DNA of 64,000 nt from Flavihumibacter stibioxidans (GCF_014332695.1 NZ_MBUA01000027.1:1-64000); one strand, 5' to 3'; shown: positions 1 through 8,968, numbered from the stretch's first letter. Notes: generated from the letters alone by a model not told the origin. Made by a program: numbers and translations.

Positions 1-654
1 GATGGCATCCGCTATGGTTTGTTCACCAATCACCTCATACCATTTGTTGACCGGCACCTGTGCTGTGAACAGGGTGGAGTGTTTGCCATGGCGGTCTTCA
101 ATGATGTCCATCAGTATGGCCCGGTTCTGCGCATCCAGCGGTTGCATCCCAAAGTCATCCAATATCAACAGGTCCTGTTTTTCTATTTTGGCTATTTCTT
201 TTAAATAGGTGCCGTCCGCTTTTCCCATTTTTAACCGGGAGAACAGCTTGGTGCAATGCTCGTATTGCACTTTATAGCCCAGTGAACAGGCCTGGTGACC
301 CAAGGCTGACGCAATAAAACTTTTTCCTATTCCGGTACTGCCGGTTATAAGCAGGTTTTCTTTTTTCTTGATAAAATCACAATCGGCCAGTCGCAGCAAC
401 TGATTTTTATGGAGCTCCCGTTCATTGGTAAAGCTGATTTGCTCAATCGATGCCTTGTAACGGAACCTCGCTCGCAGCACACTCCTGTCCAGTTTTCTAT
501 TGTAGCGATCGTCCCATTCCGAACTAACCATTAGGCCAACCAGTTCATCAGGCGTGTAGCGGACGGCTGTATCGGTTTCAAGATTGGTCTGGAAGGCACG
601 TAACATGCCAAAAAGTTTCATGGTTCTCATTTTTTCGATGGTTTGCTCATTCAT
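1..654 (-). CDS. istB: IstB-type ATPase of IS21 element, partial at 3' end
   Basis: AAA+ helper ATPase that loads the IstA transposase on target DNA. Translation from ATG at 654 reads MNEQTIEKMRTMKLFGML, the usual IstB opening, followed by the Walker A segment GSTGIGKSF (around residues 105-113) and a Walker B-like LLILDDFG. The reading frame is open to base 1, so about 218 residues are visible and the C-terminus is outside the window. It starts 11 bp after the istA stop, consistent with one transcript. Confidence 0.93.
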   Translation of the reverse strand, partial: MNEQTIEKMRTMKLFGMLRAFQTNLETDTAVRYTPDELVGLMVSSEWDDRYNRKLDRSVLRARFRYKASIEQISFTNERELHKNQLLRLADCDFIKKKENLLITGSTGIGKSFIASALGHQACSLGYKVQYEHCTKLFSRLKMGKADGTYLKEIAKIEKQDLLILDDFGMQPLDAQNRAILMDIIEDRHGKHSTLFTAQVPVNKWYEVIGEQTIADAI

Positions 655-665
655 TGGTGTTGTTT

Positions 666-2213
666 TTATTGATAATAATGATTGCCCCGGATGTTGTCAT
701 GGCTGGGCATGGGGGTAGATTGGGACTCTTCCGGATCCGTCAGATCCAGCCCTTTTTGTAAGATATCTTCAATCGCCCGATAGGAGTAAAGGCCATACGC
801 ATGCCCTCGCTGGCAGGCCCGGATCAGCCGTTCGTGTCCAATCCGCTTCCCAAAAGAGAGGATGCCATTACAAATTTTATAGGCTTGTTCCGGATGTCGT
901 TTTTTCAACAGCACCTGACTAATGTAGTGCTCCACTTCGGGTGCAATCACGCGGGCGAGGCTTAAAAAATAATCCGGATTCCAGGCGACCTGTACCTGAT
1001 GCTGACTGGCCATATGACTACCCTCCGTACTGTAATTGTGTGCACTGCGCACCCGGCGGTGCGTGGCAATGCGTTCGTATTTGTAATAAATCTCCACCTC
1101 AGAGACACTGAAGAGTATACGTACCTTTTTACTGATATATCCATACGGCACACTGTAGTAGTGCTTATCCACGCTCAGGCAAACATGGCCATTTTTCATA
1201 ACCGTGGCATGAACGGACCGGCGTAGTTCATAGGGTTTGGCCGGAAGGGGCTGCAGGGCGATCTTTTCCAGTTCATCGAACTGCTCGCGGCGACTGTAGG
1301 AACGGCCTTTAAACGGAGTGTTGTTGTGCTGCTCCAACAATAACAGGACCTGCTCATTCAATCGTTCCAGTGTCGTAGCGGGCCCCTCCGACAGCGCCAC
1401 AAAAACGCGGCTGTACATGATTTTTACAGCCCCCTCTACCAGGGATTTGTCTTTGGGTTTGTAGGCCCGGGCCGGGAGCGGCGTCATCCCATAGTGATCG
1501 GCAAAGGCTTCAAAATTTTCGTTTAATGTCGGTTCGTACCGGCTGCTTTTGACAACCGCCGATTTTAGGTTATCCGGAACAATGGCATTGGGGGAGCCCC
1601 CAAAATAATGGAGGGCATGCTCACAGCAACCGATAAAGTCCTCTACCCGCTGCGACATGACAGCTTCCATATAGGTAAGCTGGCTGGCACCCAGTATGGC
1701 TACAAAGACCTCGGCTTCCTGCAGTTCACCGGTCGCTTCATCCAGAACAGGTAGTTTTTCCCCGGTAAAGTCAACATAGACCTTGTCACCCGCGGTATGC
1801 TCCATGTGCATGCTGGGCTGTACACGGCGCTTCCATAAATGATAATGACGGTAAAATGCAGTGTGCCCAAAGCCTGCAGGATGCTCCCGGCGGTAAAGTT
1901 CCCATAACCGCAGTAGTGTCATCCCTCGTTGCCGTAAGCGTTTGTCGTTGTCCCTAAAGAAGGCGAGCAGTTCCTTGAGCCTGGTATCCGGAACAACCTC
2001 CGGTTCCTTGCAGAATAGTTCGTCTAAATCCTTATCGGACAAGCGGCTGAGCTCTTCCCAGGAAGTGGAAAGCGCATCGACTATGTCCAGGTATTTTTTT
2101 ACCGTATTACGGGATACACCGGTTAATTTGTTTATCTGCAGTTTATTGTGGCCCTGAAATGAAAGTTTTAGTACTTGACGAAGTTTACTCATCTTAATCG
2201 GGTTGTTTGGCAT
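666..2213 (-). CDS. istA: IstA transposase (IS21 family)
   Basis: DDE transposase of the IS21 type, 515 residues from the ATG at 2213 (MPNNPIKMSKLRQ). This start matches the usual family opening better than an in-frame ATG 12 codons upstream. An N-terminal helix-turn-helix (about residues 8-45, with VSRNTVKKYL) is followed by an rve integrase core. The likely catalytic triad is D148 in VYVDFTG, D214 in VPDNLK and E260 in KSLVEGAVK. A C-terminal region with many basic residues follows. No frameshift or stop interrupts it, so the gene looks intact. The downstream istB begins 11 bp later. Confidence 0.93.
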   Translation of the reverse strand: MPNNPIKMSKLRQVLKLSFQGHNKLQINKLTGVSRNTVKKYLDIVDALSTSWEELSRLSDKDLDELFCKEPEVVPDTRLKELLAFFRDNDKRLRQRGMTLLRLWELYRREHPAGFGHTAFYRHYHLWKRRVQPSMHMEHTAGDKVYVDFTGEKLPVLDEATGELQEAEVFVAILGASQLTYMEAVMSQRVEDFIGCCEHALHYFGGSPNAIVPDNLKSAVVKSSRYEPTLNENFEAFADHYGMTPLPARAYKPKDKSLVEGAVKIMYSRVFVALSEGPATTLERLNEQVLLLLEQHNNTPFKGRSYSRREQFDELEKIALQPLPAKPYELRRSVHATVMKNGHVCLSVDKHYYSVPYGYISKKVRILFSVSEVEIYYKYERIATHRRVRSAHNYSTEGSHMASQHQVQVAWNPDYFLSLARVIAPEVEHYISQVLLKKRHPEQAYKICNGILSFGKRIGHERLIRACQRGHAYGLYSYRAIEDILQKGLDLTDPEESQSTPMPSHDNIRGNHYYQ

Positions 2214-2296
2214 TGTAACTGGTATGAACAGCGAGAATAAGCCATTCAACCAGCATCCTAACTAAACCGATGAACGTACCATAAACAACTAAATGA

Positions 2297-2418
2297 AGTG
2301 CTCAGTTTGACGCGGAAAAGTAGTGGTCAATTTGCCCCGGAATTCAGTGGTCAATTTGCTCCGGAAACCAGTGATCAGTTTGGCGCGGAAAAAAGTGCTC
2401 AGGTTACGCGGAATTTCC
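2297..2418. repeat. Five tandem ~24-bp end repeats of the IS21 element
   Basis: Copies begin at 2297, 2322, 2346, 2370 and 2394, each of the form AGTGNTCAnTTTGnnCCGGAA or AGTGNTCAGTTTGnCGCGGAA; the outermost copy (2394) is the most diverged. Multiple sub-terminal repeats bind IstA in characterised IS21 members; that role is inferred here from layout. Confidence 0.8.
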
Positions 2419-2420
2419 AG

Positions 2421-5400
2421 TCAGTCACCCACCGGCAAAAAAGTGAACATCCATTTTACCGGGTTCTGCCAGTCCTTTCCCTTGAAACTGCCCACGGGCG
2501 CTTTGATCAGGACAGTGTTCCAGCCTTTCTGCAGGAAGATTTTGGTTGGTTCCCGGTATTCATAGCCTTCATCCACCAATGGAATTTCGGCATGTCCCCT
2601 TTGCCCGGCTCTTTTCCATTGTGGCGGTGCAATTGATTTCCCGTTTACCCAAACCGCGCTGCCCTTGTTATCCCAGGCACCCGGGGGCGGTGAGTCGGCG
2701 GCAGTTGACCGGGAGAGATTATTGAATCCAATCCAGAAATCTTTCTCGCCGGCTTCAACTGAATGGATCCTGGTGGTAAAATACCAGGTGCTGTTTTCTT
2801 TTGGTTCATCAATGATGCCTTTAATCAGGGGTGCCCACCAATGACGGAGTATGATCGTGCCGCCTGTTACCTGTTTAACTATGGGCGATTGGCTTTCATT
2901 CCATCCGGCCGCTTCGGGTTCAAATGATTTGGACAGGTTGCCGCCATTGTTAAATGGGCCAACCAGTTTCCAGCGAAGATCAGATTGCCTGGAGTAGGGA
3001 AAGGATTGGTTCCTGAAATACAGGAATTTGTTTTCCAGTAAGCGGTTTTCAAAGGCGGTGAAGGATTTTTCATCGCCATCGCTGATATTGGCGATCCAGC
3101 CTGCCTGTCCGCCACCACGCCAGATTCTTTCGGCAAAGCTCAGGATGCCCGGGTAAACGGCATTCATGCGCATGATATCATTTTCAGTTCCGGCTGCCCT
3201 GTCGTGCCACACACAAAGCGTGCCGCCAAGCGCTGAATTATCTCCCTGCTCACGATTTCCAATTTGCCGGTGAAACAGGGTTACCGGAATTTCCAGCGGA
3301 TCCATATGATTCAGGTAGAGATGCCTCGAGTCTATGTACTGAATATTGGCATTGCCGCTGGCATGTGTATTGTCTTCCATCCACAACTGGCGGATGGTAT
3401 TCCCGGTAAAATTTCCGCCCGGTTGCCAGCCGACTAGTTTTTTACCAAAGCCCTCTACAAATCTCGTTATCTCCGGTATGAAATTCCTGTTGGTAATCTT
3501 CACTTCATCAGCACCAATATGCAGATAGGGTAAATCGTAGGTGGTAATAAATTCCCTCAGGATGTTTTTTACATACACCAGTCCGGAATCAGATTGCATA
3601 TCCGTTTTCATGGCCCTGGTAAAAGCCGCACTATGCCCGGGCATATCAATCTCCGGCAGGAAAGTAATATGCCTTTTTTTGCAATAGTCTATCAGGTCTT
3701 TTAGCTCAGTTTCCGTATAATATTCGCCTTTGTCCCTTAACATATGCTCGGGAGCATTTAATTGCGGATATATCCTGCTGGCCAGTCTCCATGCGATATC
3801 TTCCGTGGCGTGGAAGTGAAACAGGTTGAGCTTGTACCTGGCCATGGCATCGATCTGTTGTTTCAGCAGGTCCACCGTCATATAATTCCTTCCCACATCC
3901 ATCATATATCCCCGCCAGGGAAATGCCGGCCAGTCCCGGATCTCGCAGGCATCCACCATTAGACCGTCACGCATCAGTTGTGCCAGGGTCTGGATGCCAT
4001 TAAATATCCCATGCGGGGTATTGGCGATGAGTTGGATACTATTCTCCTTAACATCCAGTTGGTAGGCTTCTTCCTTACCTGTTGGTGAGGCAATGTTCCC
4101 GAGGTTCAGTTCTATATAACTGGCAGCAGCAACCGAACTGGTTGTCAGTTCAGGGTGCCAGCCGAAACCAGCCAGTATCTTTTGTAACCGGATGGCTTCC
4201 TCCATCAATTGTTGGTCGGGTACCAGGATGTATTTACAGTTATGGAGGGAGAAATTTCCCTTCGTCCATTTTATTTCCCGGGGCAGTGGAATGATACCTG
4301 GATTTTTCTCCAGTCCATATACATAGGGGAATACCAGGTGTTTCCATAGCAGGTATCCTTCACCGGTGAGGTGCAGTCCGTCATTGGTGTATTTGGTATC
4401 TAACTTTCCATCCGGGTTGGTAAAAGATGGATACAGGTCAACAAAACTGAAATCATGCCTGGAGGCTTCCCGGGACAGGCTTTCATTCAGTTCCCTGATC
4501 TGCCGGGCTTTGCTGGTATGTCCGCTGAATTTCCCCAGGCTTTCATTCACGGGTAAGAGGCTTTGCACGAAAAGTTTGGTGGCCGGGGATTGCTGTTTGA
4601 TTTCATTTGCAATCTGCAGGATATTTTTTAGCAGGCTGTCGGTGCTGATGCCTCTTGCCAGGTCATTTACCCCGATCATCAGGAAAACCTTGGATGGTTT
4701 TCTTTTTATGACTTCGTCTATGCGGTTGATAACCCCAACAGAAACATCACCGCTGATGCCCCGGTTTTTAAGGGTGGCATCGTTAAACAACTCAGCCCAC
4801 TCGCTGCCGTCAGTTATACTGTTCCCGATAAATATGACATCGTTTTTTGATTGCGGCAGGTGTTGAAACAGGGTCCAACGCTGGTGGTAATAGGTGGAGA
4901 ATAAAGAGTCGGGGTAACGGCCCGTTTTTATTTTAAAGGTGGATGCCGGCAGGTTGGCAGCATTTACCAGGTTACCATCGCTGTAGGGTTTCCAGCCATA
5001 ATAAACATGCTCCGGTTTTTGGGCGGTGACAATCGTTATGCCGCCTTCCGTAATAGTGGCTTCGGCCTCCTGGTTGCCATCCAGTGAAAAACCCCTGAGG
5101 GCCTTGCCATCGGATGTCTTTAATCCACCTCCCAGGTGTTCAAATTGGATCCTCAGCCTGCCATTGTTATAGGTTGCGGACAGGGGCAGGGGGCCGGAGG
5201 GAATGGTGTGTTGCTGGTAGGTTTGATGCAGGGCCCACCTGGCCAGTCTTTCGCCCACGTCTTTTTTATTGGTGGGATGTACGTCATTCCTGGCCCCGAT
5301 ATCACTGCTCACGGCCATGCCTGAGTGCGGAATGATGGCCAGTGTTTTTCTTTGTTCCTCCCTGAACTGTGGCCATAGCTGTCCCTTGTATTGGATGGTG

Positions 5401-6416
5401 TCGATGGAGGAAAGCTGAACGAAATAGTAGGGTAGGTTTGGTTGCCGCCATTTTTTACGGTAGTCATCAATCATCAGTTTGGACAGGTCTGCGTATTCCA
5501 TCACCCTTTCCATTTCCTGTGCATTGCTTTCGCCCTGGTAGTTCAGGATGCCTTTGATGGGCAGAGGAAGCAAAGGTTCTATCGCTGCCGTGTAAACGAA
5601 GCCCGGTTTGTAGGCATGGAATTTTCCGTTTTCGTCTGATGGTATCCGTTGTACACTGCCGGTATTTTGTTTTCCCCTTTCCCTGATCCAGGTGGGTAAT
5701 GCCGGATTGTTAAGCCAGTCGCCCTGCAGTTTTCGGGAAAACTCCCGGCTGTTTTGTAAAGCATCTTTTGCAATAAATGTTTCCAGCGGTGCCCCGCCGA
5801 TGCCGAGGTTGATCAGCCCGATCGGAACATCCATCTGTTGGTTGATTTGTTTTCCGAAATAATAGGCAACGGCGCTCATGGACTTCATACTGTTGCTGTC
5901 GCAGCTTTGCCACTGGCCCCGCAGGAAACTGGCGGGGGGTAAGCGTTGAACGACGGAATCGGTATAGCTGGTACCGTAAATATTTTTTCCTGCATAGGTG
6001 GGGTTGTAAAATCGCAGCAGGGGCTGGTGACTGTTGGATTTTTCTTCCCGGAAATGCGCTTCCCTTTCCATGGGCCATTCCATATTGCTTTGCCCGATGC
6101 ACAGCCAGATATCGCCCACCAGTATGTTCTTCAGGATGATCTTCTCATTGCCCGAGGACAATTGCAGGGTTTGCGGGCGACTATTGGTGCTTGTTGGTTT
6201 TAAAGTAATACTCCAGCTTGAATCTGGTTGAACCCTGGCGGACTTCCGCTCTCCGGCAAAGGAAAGGGAAACTGTTTGTCCGGGTATTGCCTTGCCCCAG
6301 ATGCGGATGGGTTCCTCTCTCTGCAGCACCATATTGCTTGTAAAGATTTTTGCCGGCCGGAGTTGAGCGGTACTGCTCAGCGGCAGCAGGAAGAGGAGCC
6401 ATAATATGCGGGACAT
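2421..6416 (-). CDS. Secreted fusion: sialate O-acetylesterase + SGNH esterase + GH20 beta-N-acetylhexosaminidase
   Basis: A 1331-residue exported enzyme predicted to deacetylate and cleave amino-sugar glycans. The start at 6416 gives a clean signal peptide (MSRILWLLFLLPLSSTAQ); the frame stays open upstream to 6806 but that part runs into the neighbouring gene. Domains in order: sialate O-acetylesterase (about 20-500; IGQSNMEW with Ser110, YQGESN at 293-298, DVHP at 378-381); SGNH/GDSL hydrolase (about 520-705; GNSITDG with Ser533, GVND, DGLH with Asp679/His682); GH20 with its N-terminal domain (about 705-830) and catalytic barrel (835-1130; HIGADEV with the Asp970-Glu971 pair); then a beta-rich C-terminal module. 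The N-terminal and C-terminal motifs are all intact. It lies 77 bp after the serine hydrolase gene and may share its transcript. Confidence 0.9.
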   Translation of the reverse strand: MSRILWLLFLLPLSSTAQLRPAKIFTSNMVLQREEPIRIWGKAIPGQTVSLSFAGERKSARVQPDSSWSITLKPTSTNSRPQTLQLSSGNEKIILKNILVGDIWLCIGQSNMEWPMEREAHFREEKSNSHQPLLRFYNPTYAGKNIYGTSYTDSVVQRLPPASFLRGQWQSCDSNSMKSMSAVAYYFGKQINQQMDVPIGLINLGIGGAPLETFIAKDALQNSREFSRKLQGDWLNNPALPTWIRERGKQNTGSVQRIPSDENGKFHAYKPGFVYTAAIEPLLPLPIKGILNYQGESNAQEMERVMEYADLSKLMIDDYRKKWRQPNLPYYFVQLSSIDTIQYKGQLWPQFREEQRKTLAIIPHSGMAVSSDIGARNDVHPTNKKDVGERLARWALHQTYQQHTIPSGPLPLSATYNNGRLRIQFEHLGGGLKTSDGKALRGFSLDGNQEAEATITEGGITIVTAQKPEHVYYGWKPYSDGNLVNAANLPASTFKIKTGRYPDSLFSTYYHQRWTLFQHLPQSKNDVIFIGNSITDGSEWAELFNDATLKNRGISGDVSVGVINRIDEVIKRKPSKVFLMIGVNDLARGISTDSLLKNILQIANEIKQQSPATKLFVQSLLPVNESLGKFSGHTSKARQIRELNESLSREASRHDFSFVDLYPSFTNPDGKLDTKYTNDGLHLTGEGYLLWKHLVFPYVYGLEKNPGIIPLPREIKWTKGNFSLHNCKYILVPDQQLMEEAIRLQKILAGFGWHPELTTSSVAAASYIELNLGNIASPTGKEEAYQLDVKENSIQLIANTPHGIFNGIQTLAQLMRDGLMVDACEIRDWPAFPWRGYMMDVGRNYMTVDLLKQQIDAMARYKLNLFHFHATEDIAWRLASRIYPQLNAPEHMLRDKGEYYTETELKDLIDYCKKRHITFLPEIDMPGHSAAFTRAMKTDMQSDSGLVYVKNILREFITTYDLPYLHIGADEVKITNRNFIPEITRFVEGFGKKLVGWQPGGNFTGNTIRQLWMEDNTHASGNANIQYIDSRHLYLNHMDPLEIPVTLFHRQIGNREQGDNSALGGTLCVWHDRAAGTENDIMRMNAVYPGILSFAERIWRGGGQAGWIANISDGDEKSFTAFENRLLENKFLYFRNQSFPYSRQSDLRWKLVGPFNNGGNLSKSFEPEAAGWNESQSPIVKQVTGGTIILRHWWAPLIKGIIDEPKENSTWYFTTRIHSVEAGEKDFWIGFNNLSRSTAADSPPPGAWDNKGSAVWVNGKSIAPPQWKRAGQRGHAEIPLVDEGYEYREPTKIFLQKGWNTVLIKAPVGSFKGKDWQNPVKWMFTFLPVGD

Positions 6417-6465
6417 GTTGAATTCTTTTAATCTGTCTGAATGCTGAAGACAGCATTGCCCCGAA

Positions 6466-6488
6466 ATTATTAAGTCTGACTTAATAAT
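6466..6488. repeat. 23-bp perfect palindrome in the serine hydrolase-esterase spacer
   Basis: ATTATTAAGTC-T-GACTTAATAAT: 11-bp arms around a single T, between the stop of the serine hydrolase (6494) and the start of the esterase fusion (6416). It could be an operator or an mRNA hairpin separating the two genes; no T-run follows on the minus strand, so it is not a typical terminator. Confidence 0.6.
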
Positions 6489-6493
6489 CAAAT

Positions 6494-7591
6494 TCAATCT
6501 CTGCGCTGCTCCTGAAATGATGCCAGAACCAGCGCCGCAATATCCTTCGTGGTTTGCGTGGGAGAGAGGCAGTCGCAATTGCTCAGTCCGAGTACATAGA
6601 TGTCTTCCGACGGGATATATACACCCATGGATTTGAATCCGAAAATGCTGCCGCCATGTTCCCTGCTGGGGATGCCGTTGATGTCCCTCAGATGCCAGCC
6701 ATAGCCATAGGTAAATGTCTCGCCATTGTTTAGTTTGTATTGGCTGAATACTTTTTTGGTGGCGGCTGAGCTTAATAAGAGGTGTTGGTTTAGGGCATTC
6801 TGCCATTTCAGCATATCCGTAGCCGTTGACATTAAGGATCCTGATGAAAAGGGGATACTGTAACTGATGGTGGTTTTGTTGACATAGCCGATTTCTTTTT
6901 GGTGATAGCCGTAGGCCCTGTTGGGGATGATCTGCCGGTCGCTGGCATAACGCGACTGGTTCATGCCTGCTTTGCTGAAAATATGATGTTGAATATAATC
7001 TTCGTAAGATTCTCCCGATACCAGCTCAATAATATAGCCCAGCAACACATAGCCTGAATTATTGTAGTCAAACTTTTCTCCCGGTGCAAAATCAACCGGT
7101 TCGTTTTTGAAAAAGTCCACCATCATTTTCGGTGTCATTTCTTTTTGGGCAATATCCCGGAGTGATTGCATTTTGGTAAAATCCCTGATGCCCGATGTAT
7201 GGGTCAGTAAATGGTGGATGGTTATCCTGTCGCCCGCGGGATAGTCCGGGATGTACCTGCCAATGGGGTCGGTTACTTTTAACCTGCCCTCTTCTTCCAG
7301 CATCAGGATGGCGATGGCGGTAAACTGTTTGGTGATGGATCCCAGTTGAAAAACCGCATCCGGGTTGAGTTTGGTGCCCCATTCCAGGTTGGCTTTCCCA
7401 AATGCTTTATGGTATATGGGTTTACCTTTTTTAGCTACCATGAATACGCCACCGGGACCGCTGGTATCATTGAATTGGGTGGTAATGATACTGTCTATTT
7501 TGTGTGCGAGGTTTTGTGAATAGGCTGATGTGAGGGGGAGGAAGAATGTAAATAGGATAAGGAGGCGGTTGAATTGGTTCAGGTGCTTCAT
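6494..7591 (-). CDS. Serine hydrolase, beta-lactamase/AmpC fold, exported
   Basis: A 365-residue protein with a signal peptide (cleavage near residue 26, ...TSAYSQ). The class C beta-lactamase / D-aminopeptidase signatures are present: SITK (nucleophile Ser85, Lys88), YNN (Tyr176, Asn178) and HGG at 312-314. Family members are mostly peptidases or esterases rather than true antibiotic-resistance enzymes, and nothing here points to resistance. It is followed by the GH20 fusion gene on the same strand, so the two may cooperate on cell-wall or host-glycan material; that is inference from proximity only. Confidence 0.88.
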   Translation of the reverse strand: MKHLNQFNRLLILFTFFLPLTSAYSQNLAHKIDSIITTQFNDTSGPGGVFMVAKKGKPIYHKAFGKANLEWGTKLNPDAVFQLGSITKQFTAIAILMLEEEGRLKVTDPIGRYIPDYPAGDRITIHHLLTHTSGIRDFTKMQSLRDIAQKEMTPKMMVDFFKNEPVDFAPGEKFDYNNSGYVLLGYIIELVSGESYEDYIQHHIFSKAGMNQSRYASDRQIIPNRAYGYHQKEIGYVNKTTISYSIPFSSGSLMSTATDMLKWQNALNQHLLLSSAATKKVFSQYKLNNGETFTYGYGWHLRDINGIPSREHGGSIFGFKSMGVYIPSEDIYVLGLSNCDCLSPTQTTKDIAALVLASFQEQRRD

Positions 7592-7788
7592 GTGTTGTAT
7601 TGTTGGTTGAATGTGGTTATTGGTAGTTGCCGGTTTTATAGACGAGGTTTCGGAGATCTGGGTTACAATTCTTTATGATTGCCTGGTGGTTCATTCACCG
7701 GCTATTTGCCCGCAGCTTTGCGGAGACGGAGAAATGAAACTGGTTGGGCCATAGAATGATTTGCTGGGGGCAGATGCTCCGGAAATCC

Positions 7789-7810
7789 TATATTTGCGTA
7801 ATTAGTTACG
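7789..7810 (+). promoter_or_regulatory. Promoter -7 box with overlapping inverted repeat upstream of the MarR-GNAT gene
   Basis: TATATTTG at 7789-7796 matches the Bacteroidota -7 consensus TAnnTTTG. It is followed directly by the inverted repeat CGTAA-TTAG-TTACG (7797-7810), which would cover the transcription start, 15 bp before the ATG at 7826. The position suits autorepression by the MarR domain; binding is inferred. Confidence 0.6.
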
Positions 7811-7825
7811 TAAAAAACTACTTAT

Positions 7826-8773
7826 ATGGATTTTTACAATCAAACCGGCAAGATGGCGATTGGCAGCCGGCTTCGCCAGCTGACAGATAAAATCACAGCA
7901 GATGCTGCCGATATTTACAAGCTCTATCAAATCGATTTGCAGCCGAAATGGTTTCCTGTTTTTTATGCGCTGGCACAGGGAAACCTTACCATTACCGGGA
8001 TTGCCCGGCAAATCGGGCATTCTCATCCTTCGGTTAGTAAGATCGTTGCTGAAATGTCTGATAAGGGCCTGGTCACAGAAAAAAAGGATAAGGAAGACGG
8101 TCGCAAAAATATGGTAAGCCTCTCCAGAAAAGGTAAGGTTCTGGCAGAGAAAATCAAAGACCAGTATTCTGATGTTACCAATGCAGTGGAAGCCATATCA
8201 AAAGAAGCGCAACATGATCTTTGGAAAGCCATTGAAGAATGGGAATTTCTGCTCAACCGTAAAAGTCTTCTTCAGTATGTAGCGGAACAAAAAAAGCAAA
8301 GGGAAAGTAAAAAGGTCAGGATTATTCCGTTTAAGCCGATCTATGCGGAAGCCTTCAAAAAATTAAATGAAGAATGGATTTCGGCTTATTTTAAAATGGA
8401 GGATTCCGATTACAAAGCGCTGGACCACCCGAAGGAGTATATTTTGAACAAAGGCGGTGCAATACTGGTGGCTTTATACGAGGATGAACCAGTGGGAGTG
8501 TGTGCCCTGATTAAAATGGACGACCCGGAATATGACTATGAACTGGCTAAGATGGCAGTGTCGCCCAAAGTGCAGGGAAAAAGTATAGGTTGGTTGTTGG
8601 GGCAGGCAATTATTGAAAAAGCAAAATCGCTGGGTGCGAAAAAGCTGTACCTGGAAAGTAATACGATGCTAAAACCTGCTATCAACCTGTATTATAAATT
8701 GGGCTTTAAAAAAGTGGCTGGTCGTGCCACGCCCTACGAACGCTGCAACATCCAGATGGAACTTGAATTATAA
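7826..8773 (+). CDS. MarR-type regulator fused to GNAT acetyltransferase
   Basis: A 315-residue two-domain protein. Residues about 1-150 form a winged helix of the MarR type (ITGIARQIGHSHPSVSKIVAEM as recognition region, then a wing rich in Lys/Asp). Residues about 155-315 form a GNAT fold with a cofactor-binding loop of the type V-Q-G-K-S-I-G-W and the C-terminal NLYYKLGFKK motif. Such MarR-GNAT fusions are a known architecture, but targets are seldom known. A perfect inverted repeat overlaps the predicted start of transcription, suggesting autoregulation. The gene is divergent from the serine hydrolase gene (234-bp gap), which it could also control. Confidence 0.88.
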   Translation: MDFYNQTGKMAIGSRLRQLTDKITADAADIYKLYQIDLQPKWFPVFYALAQGNLTITGIARQIGHSHPSVSKIVAEMSDKGLVTEKKDKEDGRKNMVSLSRKGKVLAEKIKDQYSDVTNAVEAISKEAQHDLWKAIEEWEFLLNRKSLLQYVAEQKKQRESKKVRIIPFKPIYAEAFKKLNEEWISAYFKMEDSDYKALDHPKEYILNKGGAILVALYEDEPVGVCALIKMDDPEYDYELAKMAVSPKVQGKSIGWLLGQAIIEKAKSLGAKKLYLESNTMLKPAINLYYKLGFKKVAGRATPYERCNIQMELEL

Positions 8774-8830
8774 CAGGTAAACTTTTACTCTTCCATGCGC
8801 AGTCCGGGCAAGGGTTTCAAGTGAAGCAAT

Positions 8831-8862
8831 AAAAAAAAGCCCCGAAAATTCGGAGCTTTTTT
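8831..8862 (-). terminator. Bidirectional-looking intrinsic terminator after tRNA-Leu(GAG)
   Basis: An A-run, a GC hairpin built on GCCCCGAA / TTCGGAGC, and a T-run. It lies 3' of the minus-strand tRNA and also follows the plus-strand MarR-GNAT gene, so it could serve both. Confidence 0.75.
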
Positions 8863-8865
8863 CCG

Positions 8866-8949
8866 TGCCCAGGACTGGATTCGAACCAGCACGCCGTTTC
8901 CAGCACCACCACCTCAAGGTGGCTTGTCTACCAGTTTCAACACCTGGGC
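8866..8949 (-). tRNA. tRNA-Leu (anticodon GAG)
   Basis: An 84-nt class II tRNA. The acceptor stem is GCCCAGG/CCTGGGC with discriminator A; the anticodon stem is CCACC/GGTGG around loop TTGAGGT, giving anticodon GAG. A long variable arm precedes the GGTTCGAATCC T-arm. CCA is not encoded. Confidence 0.95.
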
Positions 8950-8968
8950 ATCGCTTTAAAAGCGGATG

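Larger units (their letters stand above)
1..2419 (-). mobile_element. IS21-family insertion sequence, partial (left edge cut by window)
   Basis: The element is recognised by an istB-istA pair on the minus strand followed by a non-coding end (about 2214-2419) made of degenerate ~24-bp repeats, the multiple-terminal-repeat layout known for IS21. The outer end is placed near 2419 because the minus strand there begins TGGAA, and IS21 ends normally start with TG; the exact base is inferred. The far end and the target duplication lie outside the window. The element lies immediately beyond the stop codon (2421-2423) of the neighbouring gene, so that gene appears intact. Both transposition genes are open, so the copy may be active. 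Confidence 0.85.

Noticed and set aside
6466-6488. GTCTGAC at the centre of this palindrome as a fourth member of the GCGTCTGAC family
   Set aside because: Only seven bases are shared and the arms (TTATTAAG) are unrelated.
6417-6806. 130 further codons open before the GH20 fusion start
   Set aside because: This region overlaps the serine hydrolase gene in another frame, and a clean signal peptide begins at 6416.
6494-7591. Serine hydrolase as a beta-lactam resistance gene
   Set aside because: Only general class C-fold motifs are present; most such Bacteroidota proteins are peptidases or esterases, and no resistance context is seen.
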